Positions 43,950-52,630 of a stretch of 64,000 nucleotides of DNA are shown here, one piece after another. Within the stretch, counting starts at the first letter, position 1. Each line of letters opens with the position of its first letter. The notes under the pieces were generated by a model. That model was not told the origin of the DNA, did no database searches, and saw nothing but the letters and a program-made list of their open reading frames with translations. Origin of the DNA: Noviherbaspirillum galbum (GTDB lineage Bacteria > Pseudomonadota > Gammaproteobacteria > Burkholderiales > Burkholderiaceae_D); NCBI RefSeq assembly GCF_010974945.1, contig NZ_JAAIVB010000079.1:208681-272680 (forward strand), read 5' to 3'. The position numbers and the translations under genes were made by a program.

Positions 43950-44901
43950 TCCGCAACTGAACAACCATGGCGAGCTGCAGCACCTGCTCACCATCGAGGG
44001 ACTGCCCCGCGCGGTCATCACGCACATCCTCGACACCGCCTCGTCCTTCGTTTCGATCAGCGACCGCGAGGTGAAGAAGGTGCCGCTCATGCGCGGCAAG
44101 AGCGTGTTCAACCTCTTCTTCGAGAACTCCACGCGCACCCGCACCACCTTCGAGATCGCCTCCAAGCGCCTGTCGGCCGACGTGATCAACCTCAACATCG
44201 CCGCGTCCAGCACCTCCAAGGGCGAGTCGCTGCTCGACACCATCGACAACCTCGCGGCCATGCATGCCGACATGTTCGTGGTGCGCCATGCGCAGTCGGG
44301 CGCGCCCTACCTGATCGCCAAGCACCTCATCGACACGAAGCAGCCGCACGTGCATGTGGTCAACGCCGGCGACGGCCGCCATGCGCATCCGACGCAGGGC
44401 CTGCTCGACATGTACACCATCCGCCACTACAAGAAGGACTTCAGCAACCTGCGGGTGGCGATCGTGGGCGACATCCTGCACAGCCGCGTGGCGCGCTCCG
44501 ACATCCACGCCATGACCACGCTGGGCGTGCCCGAGATCCGCGCCATCGGCCCGCGCACGCTGCTGCCGGGCGGACTGGAGCAGCTCGGCGTGCGCGTCTT
44601 CACCGACATCAACGAAGGCTTGAAGGACGTCGACGTCATCATCATGCTTCGCCTGCAGAACGAGCGCATGACGGGGGCGCTGCTGCCGTCGGCGCAGGAA
44701 TTCTTCAAGAGCTACGGCCTGACGCCCGAGCGACTCGCGCTCGCCAGGCCCGACGCCATCGTCATGCATCCGGGGCCGATGAACCGCGGCGTGGAGATCG
44801 ACTCAGCGGTGGCCGACGGCGCCCAGGCGGTGATCCTGCCGCAGGTGACCTTCGGCATCGCGGTCCGCATGGCGGTCATGAGCATTCTGGCAGGGAACTA
44901 A
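43942..44901 (+). CDS. pyrB: Aspartate carbamoyltransferase, catalytic chain
   Basis: PyrB condenses carbamoyl phosphate and aspartate, the first committed step of pyrimidine synthesis. The 319-residue protein shows the carbamoyl-phosphate site [19 protein letters not shown], the Lys-containing loop [13 protein letters not shown], and [12 protein letters not shown] with [18 protein letters not shown] for aspartate binding. The ATG overlaps the pyrR stop by eight bases. No pyrI regulatory chain follows; a dihydroorotase-like protein does, which is the class A ATCase pattern in which PyrB complexes with an inactive PyrC homologue. Length is typical. Confidence 0.96.
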
Positions 44902-44903
44902 GC

Positions 44904-46190
44904 ATGCAAATCGAAATCAGGAATGGCCGCGTGATCGATCCGGCCAGCGGCGCCGACGCGCAACACACCGTGTACATCGCCGGCGGCAAGATTGCCGCGG
45001 TCGGCGGCGCCGGCAGCGCACCGGCCGGCTTCAAGGCCGACAAGACCATCGATGCCGCCGGCCTCGTCGTGGCCCCCGGCCTGGTGGACCTCAGCGCGCG
45101 CCTGCGCGAGCCGGGCTACGAATACAAGGCGACGCTGGAATCGGAAATGCAGGCGGCGATGCAGGGCGGGGTGACCAGCCTCGTCTGCCCGCCCGACACC
45201 GACCCGACGCTGGACGAGCCCGGCCTCGTGGAAATGCTCAAGCACCGCGCCCGCGGCCTGAACCAGGCGAACGTCTATCCGCTCGGCGCGCTGACCGCCG
45301 GCCTGAAGGGCGAGGCCCTGACCGAAATGGCCGAGCTGACCGAAGCCGGCTGCATCGGCTTCTCGCAGGCCGAGCATCCCATCGCCGATACCACCGTGCT
45401 CATGCGCGCCATGCAGTACGCCCAGACCTTCGGCTACACCGTCTGGCTGCGTCCGCAGGACCCGCACCTCGGCAGCGGCGGCATCGCCCACAGCGGGCCG
45501 GTGGCGTCGCGCCTCGGCCTGTCCGGCGTGCCTGTCATCGCCGAGACCATCGCCCTGCACACCATCTTCGAACTCGTGCGCTCGACGGGCGCGCGGGTAC
45601 ACCTGTGCCGCATGTCGAGCGCCGCCGGCCTCGACCTGGTGCGCGCCGCGAAGAAGGAAGGCCTGCCGGTGAGCTGCGACGTCGGCGTGCACCACGTGCA
45701 CCTGACCGACATGGACATCGGCTTCTTCGATCCGAACGCCCGCATGACGCCGCCGCTGCGCTCCCAGCGTGATCGCGACGCCATCCGCGCCGCCCTGCTC
45801 GACGGCACCATCGACGCCATCTGTTCCGACCATACCCCGGTCGACGACGACGAAAAGCTGCTGCCCTTCGGCGAAGCCACGCCGGGCGCGACCGGCCTGG
45901 AACTGCTGCTGCCGCTGACCCTGAAGTGGGCCGCCGAGAATGGCGTGCCGCTCGCCAGCGCGCTGGCCAAGGTCAGCACCCATGCGGCGCGCGTCGCCGG
46001 ACTGGGCACCGGCCGAATCGAGGCAGGCGCGCCGGCCGACCTGGTCGTGTTCGACCCGGACGCGCGCTGGAAGATCGAGGCCGCCGCCCTGGCCAGCCAG
46101 GGCAAGCACACGCCTTTCCTCGGTTATGAACTGGGCGGGCAGGTGCGCGCCACCATCGTTTCCGGATACCTTGCCTACGCGCGCGCATGA
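44904..46190 (+). CDS. pyrX: Dihydroorotase-like protein, probably non-catalytic (PyrX/PyrC')
   Basis: The 428-residue amidohydrolase-fold protein resembles dihydroorotase (VVAPGLVDL, then LREPGYEYKATLESE and MQGGVTSLVCPPDT), but the metal-binding HxH, which should stand in DxHVHLREPG, reads DLSARLREPG, with Ser64 and Arg66. A catalytic enzyme needs those histidines. It keeps CSDHTPVDDDEKLLPFGEA with an Asp and several downstream loops. In Pseudomonas, an inactive PyrC' next to pyrB is needed for ATCase assembly into a dodecamer. This gene starts two bases after pyrB, so I infer that it is such a scaffold and that a separate catalytic pyrC exists elsewhere. Confidence 0.88.
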   Translation: MQIEIRNGRVIDPASGADAQHTVYIAGGKIAAVGGAGSAPAGFKADKTIDAAGLVVAPGLVDLSARLREPGYEYKATLESEMQAAMQGGVTSLVCPPDTDPTLDEPGLVEMLKHRARGLNQANVYPLGALTAGLKGEALTEMAELTEAGCIGFSQAEHPIADTTVLMRAMQYAQTFGYTVWLRPQDPHLGSGGIAHSGPVASRLGLSGVPVIAETIALHTIFELVRSTGARVHLCRMSSAAGLDLVRAAKKEGLPVSCDVGVHHVHLTDMDIGFFDPNARMTPPLRSQRDRDAIRAALLDGTIDAICSDHTPVDDDEKLLPFGEATPGATGLELLLPLTLKWAAENGVPLASALAKVSTHAARVAGLGTGRIEAGAPADLVVFDPDARWKIEAAALASQGKHTPFLGYELGGQVRATIVSGYLAYARA

Positions 46191-46990
46191 GCGTGCATGA
46201 TCGCCCGCAGCAAGAACGGCCGGGCTTGCCCGTGCTGCGCTTGCTGCGCGCGGTGCTGCATCTCTTCGAAGGCCTGGCGACCTGCGCGCTTGTCTTTCCC
46301 TTCCTCGGGCATGATGCGCGGCAGGCTCGCATCAAGAGCTGGTCGCGCCGGCTGGTCGGCCTGTGCAAGGTCGACGTCACGGTGACGCATGCGCAGGGCG
46401 CGGCCATGGCGCCGCGCGCCCTGATCGTGTCGAACCATGTCTCCTGGCTCGACATCTTCGTCATCAATTCACTCGCGCCTTGCCGCTTCGTCGCCAAGTC
46501 CGACATCCGAGACTGGCCGCTGGTCGGCTGGCTGTGCGCGAAGACCGGCACCATCTTCATTTCGCGGGGCAAGCTGCGCGACGTGCGGCGGATCTACCAG
46601 GGCCTGGTCTCCAGCCTGCATGCCGGCGAGCGCGTCGCCTTTTTTCCGGAAGGCACGACCGCGGCGCAGGGAAGCCTCCTGCCTTTCCATGCCAACCTGT
46701 TCGAAGCGGCCATCGAGGCGCAGGTGCCGGTGCAGCCTTACGCGCTGCGCTACCTCGATGATCGCGGCAACCATCATCCGGCGGCCGACTTCATCGGCGA
46801 GATGACCTTTGCCCAGAGCATGCTGGCCGTCCTGCGCGCCGGGGGCATGCGCGCCGAGATCGTCATCCTTCCCACGCTGGAAACCGGCACCGCATCGCAC
46901 CGGCGCGACCTGGCCGACGCCGCGCATGCCGCCATCGATGCCGCGCTCGGCGGAGGAAAGCCGGATCTTGTCTCGCGATCCGCGCCCTGA
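46187..46990 (+). CDS. plsC: 1-acyl-sn-glycerol-3-phosphate acyltransferase
   Basis: A 267-residue PlsC-family enzyme that makes phosphatidic acid from lysophosphatidic acid at the inner membrane. The catalytic HX4D motif is in LIVSNHVSWLDIFVIN; the second block KTGTIFISRG and the substrate-binding FFPEGTTAAQGSLLPF with HANLFEAAI follow in normal order. The N-terminus has a hydrophobic stretch (LATCALVFPFLG) suited to membrane association. The ATG overlaps the pyrX stop (ATGA), so it is the last gene of the ruvX-pyrR-pyrB-pyrX-plsC run. It converges with the channel gene nine bases later. Confidence 0.92.
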   Translation: MSVHDRPQQERPGLPVLRLLRAVLHLFEGLATCALVFPFLGHDARQARIKSWSRRLVGLCKVDVTVTHAQGAAMAPRALIVSNHVSWLDIFVINSLAPCRFVAKSDIRDWPLVGWLCAKTGTIFISRGKLRDVRRIYQGLVSSLHAGERVAFFPEGTTAAQGSLLPFHANLFEAAIEAQVPVQPYALRYLDDRGNHHPAADFIGEMTFAQSMLAVLRAGGMRAEIVILPTLETGTASHRRDLADAAHAAIDAALGGGKPDLVSRSAP

Positions 46991-46999
46991 GTCCTGGCC

Positions 47000-47920
47000 T
47001 CAGTCCAGGTCTTCCGTCTCGTTCGCGCTGGCGGCGCTCTCGGGTTCCACGGCGCTGAGCTTGCGCATGTCGGCGACGGAGCGGTCGTTGCCGTCCCAGC
47101 GCACCGCATCCACGTAGCGCATGTCGAGCTGGATCTTTTCCGCCCCGTAGGCATGCAGGGCCGACACCGTTGCGGCGAGCGAAGGATCGTGGGCGCTGAT
47201 GCTCACGATCAGCCTCAGGTCCCGCGGCACCTCGTTGACATGCGCCAGGGCGGCGAGCGGACTGTCCTCCCGCAGGGGATGCATCATGGTCCAGGTCATC
47301 GGAAAGAAGGGCATGTCCGAGCGCTGCAGCGCCAGGTCGTGCGCGCGCCGGAAGGCGTGCCCGTTGGCATCCTTGTCCGGCAGCAGGGCGACGGCGCGCG
47401 CGCTGGCACCCATCAAGGCATTCGGCCTGCCGTTGCCGATGCGGATCAGCAGGACGGGCTCGTCGCCGCTGCGCGATACCACCAGCGTGTCCGCGAACAG
47501 GATCTTCGCCCGCGGCCTGGAAAACCGCACGAAGACCAGGCCGGTCATCATGGCGGTCATCAGCAGTCCGGTGAAGGTTTCGATGGTCGTCACGACATGG
47601 CCGTAGACCGAGGCCGGCGACATGACGCCGAAGCCCACGGTGGCGAAGGTTTCCACGCTGAAAAAGAAGGCATCAACGAGCGAACCCGGGCGCGCGTGCT
47701 CCAAGCTGCCCGGCACCGCCGCGTACAGCAGGGCGAACAGGAAATTGATGGCGATGTAGATGAGCGCCAGGCAGGCCATGAAGGCGGGCCAGGACATCGA
47801 CACCGCCGCATGGTAAGGATCGCCGAGGTCGAAGCGCTGAATACCGATCTTTTCCAGGCTCATCGAGCCCAGGTCGGCATCCACCTCGACCTTGGCCTTT
47901 TCCTTGGTTTGATTTTCCAT
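47000..47920 (-). CDS. KirBac-type inward rectifier potassium channel
   Basis: A 306-residue prokaryotic homologue of eukaryotic Kir channels. An N-terminal slide region precedes an outer helix (about 44-69, PAFMACLALIYIAINFLFAL), the pore helix, and the selectivity filter TVGFG at 94-98 within ETFATVGFGVMSPAS. The inner helix (VVTTIETFTGLLMTAMMTGL) ends in FVRFSRPRAKILFADT, the start of the cytoplasmic immunoglobulin-like Kir domain (DEPVLLIRIGNGRPN, TWTMMHPLREDSPL). The filter pattern and Kir domain together are diagnostic. Such channels are modulated by phospholipids in vitro. The gene is on the opposite strand to plsC and 96 bases from the apaH stop. Confidence 0.93.
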   Translation of the reverse strand: MENQTKEKAKVEVDADLGSMSLEKIGIQRFDLGDPYHAAVSMSWPAFMACLALIYIAINFLFALLYAAVPGSLEHARPGSLVDAFFFSVETFATVGFGVMSPASVYGHVVTTIETFTGLLMTAMMTGLVFVRFSRPRAKILFADTLVVSRSGDEPVLLIRIGNGRPNALMGASARAVALLPDKDANGHAFRRAHDLALQRSDMPFFPMTWTMMHPLREDSPLAALAHVNEVPRDLRLIVSISAHDPSLAATVSALHAYGAEKIQLDMRYVDAVRWDGNDRSVADMRKLSAVEPESAASANETEDLD

Positions 47921-48016
47921 GCACGCGGTCCTCGACGCTGGTTCTCCGTTGAGACAGCGCGCGGCGCGGACGGTTTAATCGGGTATCGTCGCAGGAGGGC
48001 AGGGACCTCGGCGAAG

Positions 48017-48838
48017 TCAGATGCTGCCCGGCTCGCAGTACTGCGGGCAGTCGACCTGGATCACGCTGCGGTCGTCCAGGCAGACCGCGGTCAGCTTGCC
48101 GCCCCAGAGGCAGCCGGTGTCGAGGCTGACGAGATCAGAGCGGTTGATGAGGCCGAGCGTCGACCAGTGGCCGAACACCACCGGCACGCCTTCCGTGCGC
48201 CGGCCGGGCACGTCGAACCAGCGCAGCAGGCCGGGCAGGTCGGGCTCGACGCCCTTGGTCCCGCCCAGCTCCATGCGGCCGTCGGCGGTGCAGAAGCGGA
48301 TGCGCGTCAAGGCGTTGACGATGCAGCGCAGGCGATCGACGCCTTGCAGGCCATTGTCCCACTGGTCGGGCAGGTTGCCGTACATCTGGCCCAAGAACTC
48401 CACCCAGCGCGGCCCGCGCAGCACCTCGTGCACCTCGTCGGCCAGCCGCAAGGCCTGTTCCGCGGTCCATTGCGGCACCAGCCCGGCATGGACAACGAGG
48501 CAGCCCTGTTCCATCAGGGCCAGCGGCCGCTGGCGCAGCCATTCGAGTAGTTCGTCGCGGTCGGGCGCGGCCAGGATGTCGTCGAGCGTGTCGGAGCGGG
48601 ATACCCGGTGCAGACCGCAGGAGACCGCCAGCAGGTGCAGGTCGTGGTTGCCGAGCACGATCTCGGCATTCGGCAGCGCCTTCACCTGGCGCAGGGTGGC
48701 CAGCGATTCCGGACCCCGGTTGACGATGTCGCCGACGAAGATCAGGCGCGGGTTGGGACTAACTTTGTAAATACTTTCCAGCAGTTCGGCAAGCTTGCCG
48801 TGGCAGCCCTGCAGGTCGCCAATGGCGTAGGTCGGCAT
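48017..48838 (-). CDS. apaH: Symmetrical bis(5'-nucleosyl)-tetraphosphatase
   Basis: ApaH hydrolyses Ap4A to two ADP and removes Np4 caps from RNA. The 273-residue protein is a metallophosphoesterase with the ordered motifs [17 protein letters not shown] (GDxxG), [16 protein letters not shown] (GDxVxRGP) and [15 protein letters not shown] (GNHD), plus [20 protein letters not shown] and FGHWSTLGL near the C-terminus. I chose the ATG giving [12 protein letters not shown], the family N-terminus, rather than 23 codons upstream. It is divergent from rmlB across a 280-base promoter region. Nothing unusual in its composition. Confidence 0.95.
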   Translation of the reverse strand: MPTYAIGDLQGCHGKLAELLESIYKVSPNPRLIFVGDIVNRGPESLATLRQVKALPNAEIVLGNHDLHLLAVSCGLHRVSRSDTLDDILAAPDRDELLEWLRQRPLALMEQGCLVVHAGLVPQWTAEQALRLADEVHEVLRGPRWVEFLGQMYGNLPDQWDNGLQGVDRLRCIVNALTRIRFCTADGRMELGGTKGVEPDLPGLLRWFDVPGRRTEGVPVVFGHWSTLGLINRSDLVSLDTGCLWGGKLTAVCLDDRSVIQVDCPQYCEPGSI

Positions 48839-49120
48839 AGGTGATCGGTGAGAAATGAGAAATCCGGAGTTGAATGGATGGTACAGGAGGCGGCGCGTCG
48901 CGCGCACGAGCCCTGGAACCGGAAAACGTTAAGAAAGGGTAATTGTTGTTGTGCAGCAATTTCGGCAAAGTAAAGTAAAGCCCGCAACGGGCGGTGTAAC
49001 AATCAATTACCCTTGTATCCGCCCAACGCTGCTGTAATACTGCCTCAGCTGTGAATTTGCCAACCCAAATCGGCTAAAATCGACAGTTTATCGAATTTTC
49101 ACCCCACCATAGGAACGTGC
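48839..49120. other. Divergent regulatory region apaH / rmlB
   Basis: About 280 bases, more AT-rich than the surroundings. A small hairpin GCCCG/CGGGC lies at 48980-48992. Two -10-like boxes face the polysaccharide locus: TAATAC (49035) and TAAAAT (49075-49080). No gene is present. Confidence 0.5.
49013..49040 (+). promoter_or_regulatory. Possible promoter for the rml cluster
   Basis: TTGTAT (49013-49018) and TAATAC (49035-49040) are 16 bases apart. The downstream TAAAAT at 49075-49080 is an alternative -10 without a good -35. Either would drive the polysaccharide genes from rmlB onward. Low certainty. Confidence 0.3.
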
Positions 49121-50197
49121 ATGATCTTAGTGACAGGCGGAGCGGGCTTCATCGGGTCCAATTTCGTGCTGAACTGGCTGTCCCTGCATGACGAGCCGGT
49201 GGTGAACCTGGACAAGCTGACCTACGCCGGCAACCTGAACAACCTCGCCGGCGTCATGCACGACCAGCGGCACCACTTCGTGCAGGGCGACATCGGCGAC
49301 GCGGCGCTCATCGCCGACCTGCTGCGGCAGCACCGTCCCCGCGCGATCCTGCACTTCGCGGCCGAGAGCCACGTCGACCGTTCCATCCACGGCCCGGCCG
49401 AGTTCATCGCCACCAACGTCAACGGCACTTTCACCCTGCTCGAGGCCGCGCGCGCCTACCACGGCAGCCTGGACGATGCCGGGCGCGCCGCCTTCCGCTT
49501 CCTGCACGTGTCCACCGACGAGGTCTATGGCTCCCTCGGCCCCAACGATCCGCCCTTCGCCGAGACCACGGCCTATGCGCCCAACAGCCCGTACTCCGCG
49601 TCCAAGGCGGCATCCGACCACCTGGTGCGCGCCTACCACCATACCTACGGCCTGCCGACGCTGACCACCAATTGCTCCAACAATTACGGGCCGTACCACT
49701 TCCCGGAGAAGCTGATCCCGCTGATGATTGCCAATGCCTTGACCGGCAAGCCGCTGCCCGTCTATGGCGACGGCAAGAACGTGCGCGACTGGCTCTACGT
49801 GGGCGATCACTGCGCCGCGATCCGCCGCGTTCTCGAAGCAGGGCGGGTGGGCGAGACCTACAACATCGGCGGCTGGAACGAGAAAACCAACCTCGAGGTG
49901 GTGCATACCCTGTGCGACATCCTCGATGCGCTCGCCCCGCGCGCGGGCAGCCACCGCGACCTCGTCACCTACGTGAAGGACCGCCCCGGCCATGACCGGC
50001 GCTATGCCATCGACGCCCGCAAGCTGGAACGGGAGCTGGGCTGGAAGCCGGCGGAAACCTTCGACAGCGGAATCCGCAAGACGGTGCAGTGGTATCTCGA
50101 TCACCAGGATTGGGTGCGCGACGTGCAGTCGGGCGCATACCAGGGCTGGATGGAACAGAACTACGGCAAGCGCGGCGGCGCGGGAGAAGCGGCATGA
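49121..50197 (+). CDS. rmlB: dTDP-glucose 4,6-dehydratase
   Basis: RmlB converts dTDP-glucose to dTDP-4-keto-6-deoxyglucose, the second step to dTDP-L-rhamnose. The 358-residue SDR protein has the NAD loop [17 protein letters not shown], the substrate motif [11 protein letters not shown], the catalytic [11 protein letters not shown], the YxxxK pair in [14 protein letters not shown] and [19 protein letters not shown]. Length is typical. AGGAA lies about six bases before the ATG. It is the first gene of a run rmlB-rmlA-rmlC-rmlD with stop/start overlaps, so the four enzymes should be made together. Confidence 0.96.
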   Translation: MILVTGGAGFIGSNFVLNWLSLHDEPVVNLDKLTYAGNLNNLAGVMHDQRHHFVQGDIGDAALIADLLRQHRPRAILHFAAESHVDRSIHGPAEFIATNVNGTFTLLEAARAYHGSLDDAGRAAFRFLHVSTDEVYGSLGPNDPPFAETTAYAPNSPYSASKAASDHLVRAYHHTYGLPTLTTNCSNNYGPYHFPEKLIPLMIANALTGKPLPVYGDGKNVRDWLYVGDHCAAIRRVLEAGRVGETYNIGGWNEKTNLEVVHTLCDILDALAPRAGSHRDLVTYVKDRPGHDRRYAIDARKLERELGWKPAETFDSGIRKTVQWYLDHQDWVRDVQSGAYQGWMEQNYGKRGGAGEAA

Positions 50198-51093
50198 CGG
50201 GCGGAACGGCGGTAAAGCGCAAGGGCATCATCCTCGCCGGCGGTTCCGGCACGCGGCTGTATCCGGTGACGACATCCGTGTCCAAGCAGCTGCTGCCGGT
50301 CTACGACAAGCCGATGATCTACTACCCGCTGTCGGTCCTGATGCTGTCCGGCATGCGCGACATCCTGCTGATTTCCACGCCCGAGGACACGCCGCGTTTC
50401 CGCGACCTGCTCGGCGACGGCAGCCAGTGGGGCCTGAACCTGAGCTACGCGGTGCAGCCCTCGCCCGACGGCCTGGCGCAAGCCTTCATCATCGGCCGCG
50501 AATTCGTCGGCAACGACCTGTCCGCCCTGATCCTCGGCGACAACATCTACTACGGGCACGAGTTCGACGCCCAGCTTCGGCTCGCGACCTCCCGCCCCGA
50601 CGGCGCCACGGTGTTCGCCTACCACGTGCTCGATCCGGAACGCTATGGCGTGGTGGAATTCGATGCGCAGCGGCGCGCCATCAGCATCGTCGAGAAGCCG
50701 GCCCAGCCCAAGTCGAACTACGCGGTGACCGGGCTCTACTTCTACGACAAGCAAGTGTGTGACATCGCCGCCGGCATCCGGCCATCGGCGCGCGGCGAGC
50801 TGGAAATCACCGACGTCAACCGCGCCTACCTCGACATGGGCAAGCTCAACGTCGAGGTCATGGGACGAGGCATGGCCTGGCTTGATACCGGCACCCACGA
50901 GTCGCTTCTCGATGCCGGCCAGTTCATCGCCACCATCGAGAAGCGGCAGGGTTTGAAGGTCGCCTGCCCGGAAGAGATCGCCTACCGCAAGAACTACATC
51001 ACCGCCGAGCAGCTGGAGCGCCTCGCCCAGCCGCTGAAGAAGAACGCCTACGGCCAGTACCTGCTGCGCATCCTGAAGGACACGGTGTACTGA
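50194..51093 (+). CDS. rmlA: Glucose-1-phosphate thymidylyltransferase
   Basis: RmlA joins glucose-1-phosphate and dTTP to give dTDP-glucose, the entry step of L-rhamnose synthesis. The 299-residue protein begins with the nucleotidyltransferase loop [20 protein letters not shown], then [18 protein letters not shown], a catalytic region [13 protein letters not shown] and the allosteric/dimer segment [20 protein letters not shown]. The ATG overlaps the rmlB stop (ATGA), and the 35-residue upstream extension of the open frame is not part of the family. It overlaps rmlC by one base. Confidence 0.96.
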   Translation: MTGGTAVKRKGIILAGGSGTRLYPVTTSVSKQLLPVYDKPMIYYPLSVLMLSGMRDILLISTPEDTPRFRDLLGDGSQWGLNLSYAVQPSPDGLAQAFIIGREFVGNDLSALILGDNIYYGHEFDAQLRLATSRPDGATVFAYHVLDPERYGVVEFDAQRRAISIVEKPAQPKSNYAVTGLYFYDKQVCDIAAGIRPSARGELEITDVNRAYLDMGKLNVEVMGRGMAWLDTGTHESLLDAGQFIATIEKRQGLKVACPEEIAYRKNYITAEQLERLAQPLKKNAYGQYLLRILKDTVY

Positions 51094-51644
51094 TGAACCG
51101 CATCCCCACCGCCATTCCCGACGTGCTGATCCTCGAGCCGAGAGTGTTCGGCGACGACCGCGGCTTCTTCTACGTCAGCTATAACGAGGCGCAGCTCCTG
51201 GATCTGCCCGGGCTCGACGGCCCGGCGCGGTTCGTGCAGGACAATCATTCGCGCTCGGCGCGCCACGTGCTGCGCGGCCTGCATTACCAGATCCGGCAGC
51301 CGCAGGGGAAGCTGGTGCGCGTCATCGCCGGCGAGGTGTTCGACGTGGCCGTCGACATCCGGCGCGGGTCGCCGACCTACGGGCGCTGGGTCGGCGCCAC
51401 GCTGTCGGCCGAGAACAAGCGGCAGATGTGGATCCCGTCGGGATTCGCCCATGGCTTCCTGGTGACCAGCGAGTCCGCCGAATTCCTCTACAAGACGACC
51501 GACTATTGGGCGCCCGAGCACGAGCGCTGCCTCGCCTGGAACGATCCGGCGCTGGCGATCGACTGGCCCATCCAGGGCGAGCCGGTGCTGTCGGACAAGG
51601 ACAAGCTCGGCAAGCCGCTCGCCGAAGCGGAGGTCTTCGCATGA
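51093..51644 (+). CDS. rmlC: dTDP-4-dehydrorhamnose 3,5-epimerase
   Basis: RmlC epimerises the 3 and 5 positions of dTDP-4-keto-6-deoxyglucose. The 183-residue cupin protein has VFGDDRGFFYVSYN at the start, FVQDNHSRSARHVLRGLHYQ with the catalytic His, VRVIAGEVFDVAVDIRRGSP and IPSGFAHGFLVTSESAEFLYKTTDYW. All are RmlC hallmarks, and the length is typical. Its ATG shares one base with the rmlA stop (TGATG) and its stop overlaps the rmlD ATG, so translation is coupled across the operon. Confidence 0.96.
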   Translation: MNRIPTAIPDVLILEPRVFGDDRGFFYVSYNEAQLLDLPGLDGPARFVQDNHSRSARHVLRGLHYQIRQPQGKLVRVIAGEVFDVAVDIRRGSPTYGRWVGATLSAENKRQMWIPSGFAHGFLVTSESAEFLYKTTDYWAPEHERCLAWNDPALAIDWPIQGEPVLSDKDKLGKPLAEAEVFA

Positions 51645-52513
51645 AAATCCTGCTTACCGGCGTCAACGGACAGATCGGCCATGAGCTCCTTCGCAGCCTG
51701 CAGGGCCTGGGCGACATCCACGCCATGGACAGGGCGCGCATGGACCTGGCGGACCTCGACAGCGTCCGCCGCGCCGTGCGCGAGATCAGGCCGGACCTGA
51801 TCGTCAACCCGGCCGCCTATACCGCCGTCGACCAGGCCGAGCGCGAGCCGGACCTGGCGATGCGGATCAATGGCGAGGCGCCCGGCGTGATGGCGGAGGA
51901 GGCCGCCCGCATCGGCGCGGCCATGGTCCATTACTCGACCGATTACGTCTTCGACGGCACGAAGCAGGGCGCCTACGCGGAGGATGACCTGCCGGCGCCG
52001 GCGAACGTGTACGGACGCAGCAAGCTGGCGGGCGAGCAGGCGGTGGTGGCCTCAGGCATCCCGCACCTGATCCTGCGCACGAGCTGGGTCTACGGCCTGC
52101 GGGGCAGGAATTTTCTGCTCACCATTCGTCGGCTGGCGCAAGAAAAGGACGAATTGCGCATCGTGAGCGACCAGGTCGGCGCGCCGACCTGGTGCCGAAC
52201 GATTTCCGACGCCACGGCACATACGGTGGCCCGTCTGAGCCAGGTGCGCGGCCTTGATCTGGATCTGTTGCGTGCCCGCTCCGGTGTCTACCATCTTGCT
52301 GCGCAAGGTCAAACCACTTGGTATGGTTTCGCGCAGACTATTGTTGCGCACAAGACAATTCTTCGGAAGCCGGTCGTTACACCGATTGGCACCGCGGATT
52401 ATCCGTTGCCCGCGCGCAGGCCGGCGAACTCGTCACTGTCGTGCGCGAAGTTCACCTCGACCTTCTGCGCCTTACCGCAATGGAGCGACGCTCTGGATCT
52501 GTGCCTGGACTGA
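51641..52513 (+). CDS. rmlD: dTDP-4-dehydrorhamnose reductase
   Basis: RmlD makes dTDP-L-rhamnose with NAD(P)H. The 290-residue SDR protein has ILLTGVNGQIGHELLRSLQG for the cofactor loop, LIVNPAAYTAVDQAEREPD, the catalytic HYSTDYVFDGTKQGAYAEDD and the YxxxK motif in NVYGRSKLAGEQAVV. ILRTSWVYGLRGRNFLLTI follows. The C-terminal part is normal in length. The ATG overlaps the rmlC stop by four bases. A 117-base gap to manC follows, in which no terminator is evident. Confidence 0.95.
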   Translation: MKILLTGVNGQIGHELLRSLQGLGDIHAMDRARMDLADLDSVRRAVREIRPDLIVNPAAYTAVDQAEREPDLAMRINGEAPGVMAEEAARIGAAMVHYSTDYVFDGTKQGAYAEDDLPAPANVYGRSKLAGEQAVVASGIPHLILRTSWVYGLRGRNFLLTIRRLAQEKDELRIVSDQVGAPTWCRTISDATAHTVARLSQVRGLDLDLLRARSGVYHLAAQGQTTWYGFAQTIVAHKTILRKPVVTPIGTADYPLPARRPANSSLSCAKFTSTFCALPQWSDALDLCLD

Positions 52514-52630
52514 CATGACCGAACACACCATGCGCCGCTTCCGCCGCGGTTTTAACACAGTCTTTCGCGTTACCTGCGCCATCGCCAGGAGCCCGGCCCG
52601 AACACACCATCGAACCATGCGAGAACAACC

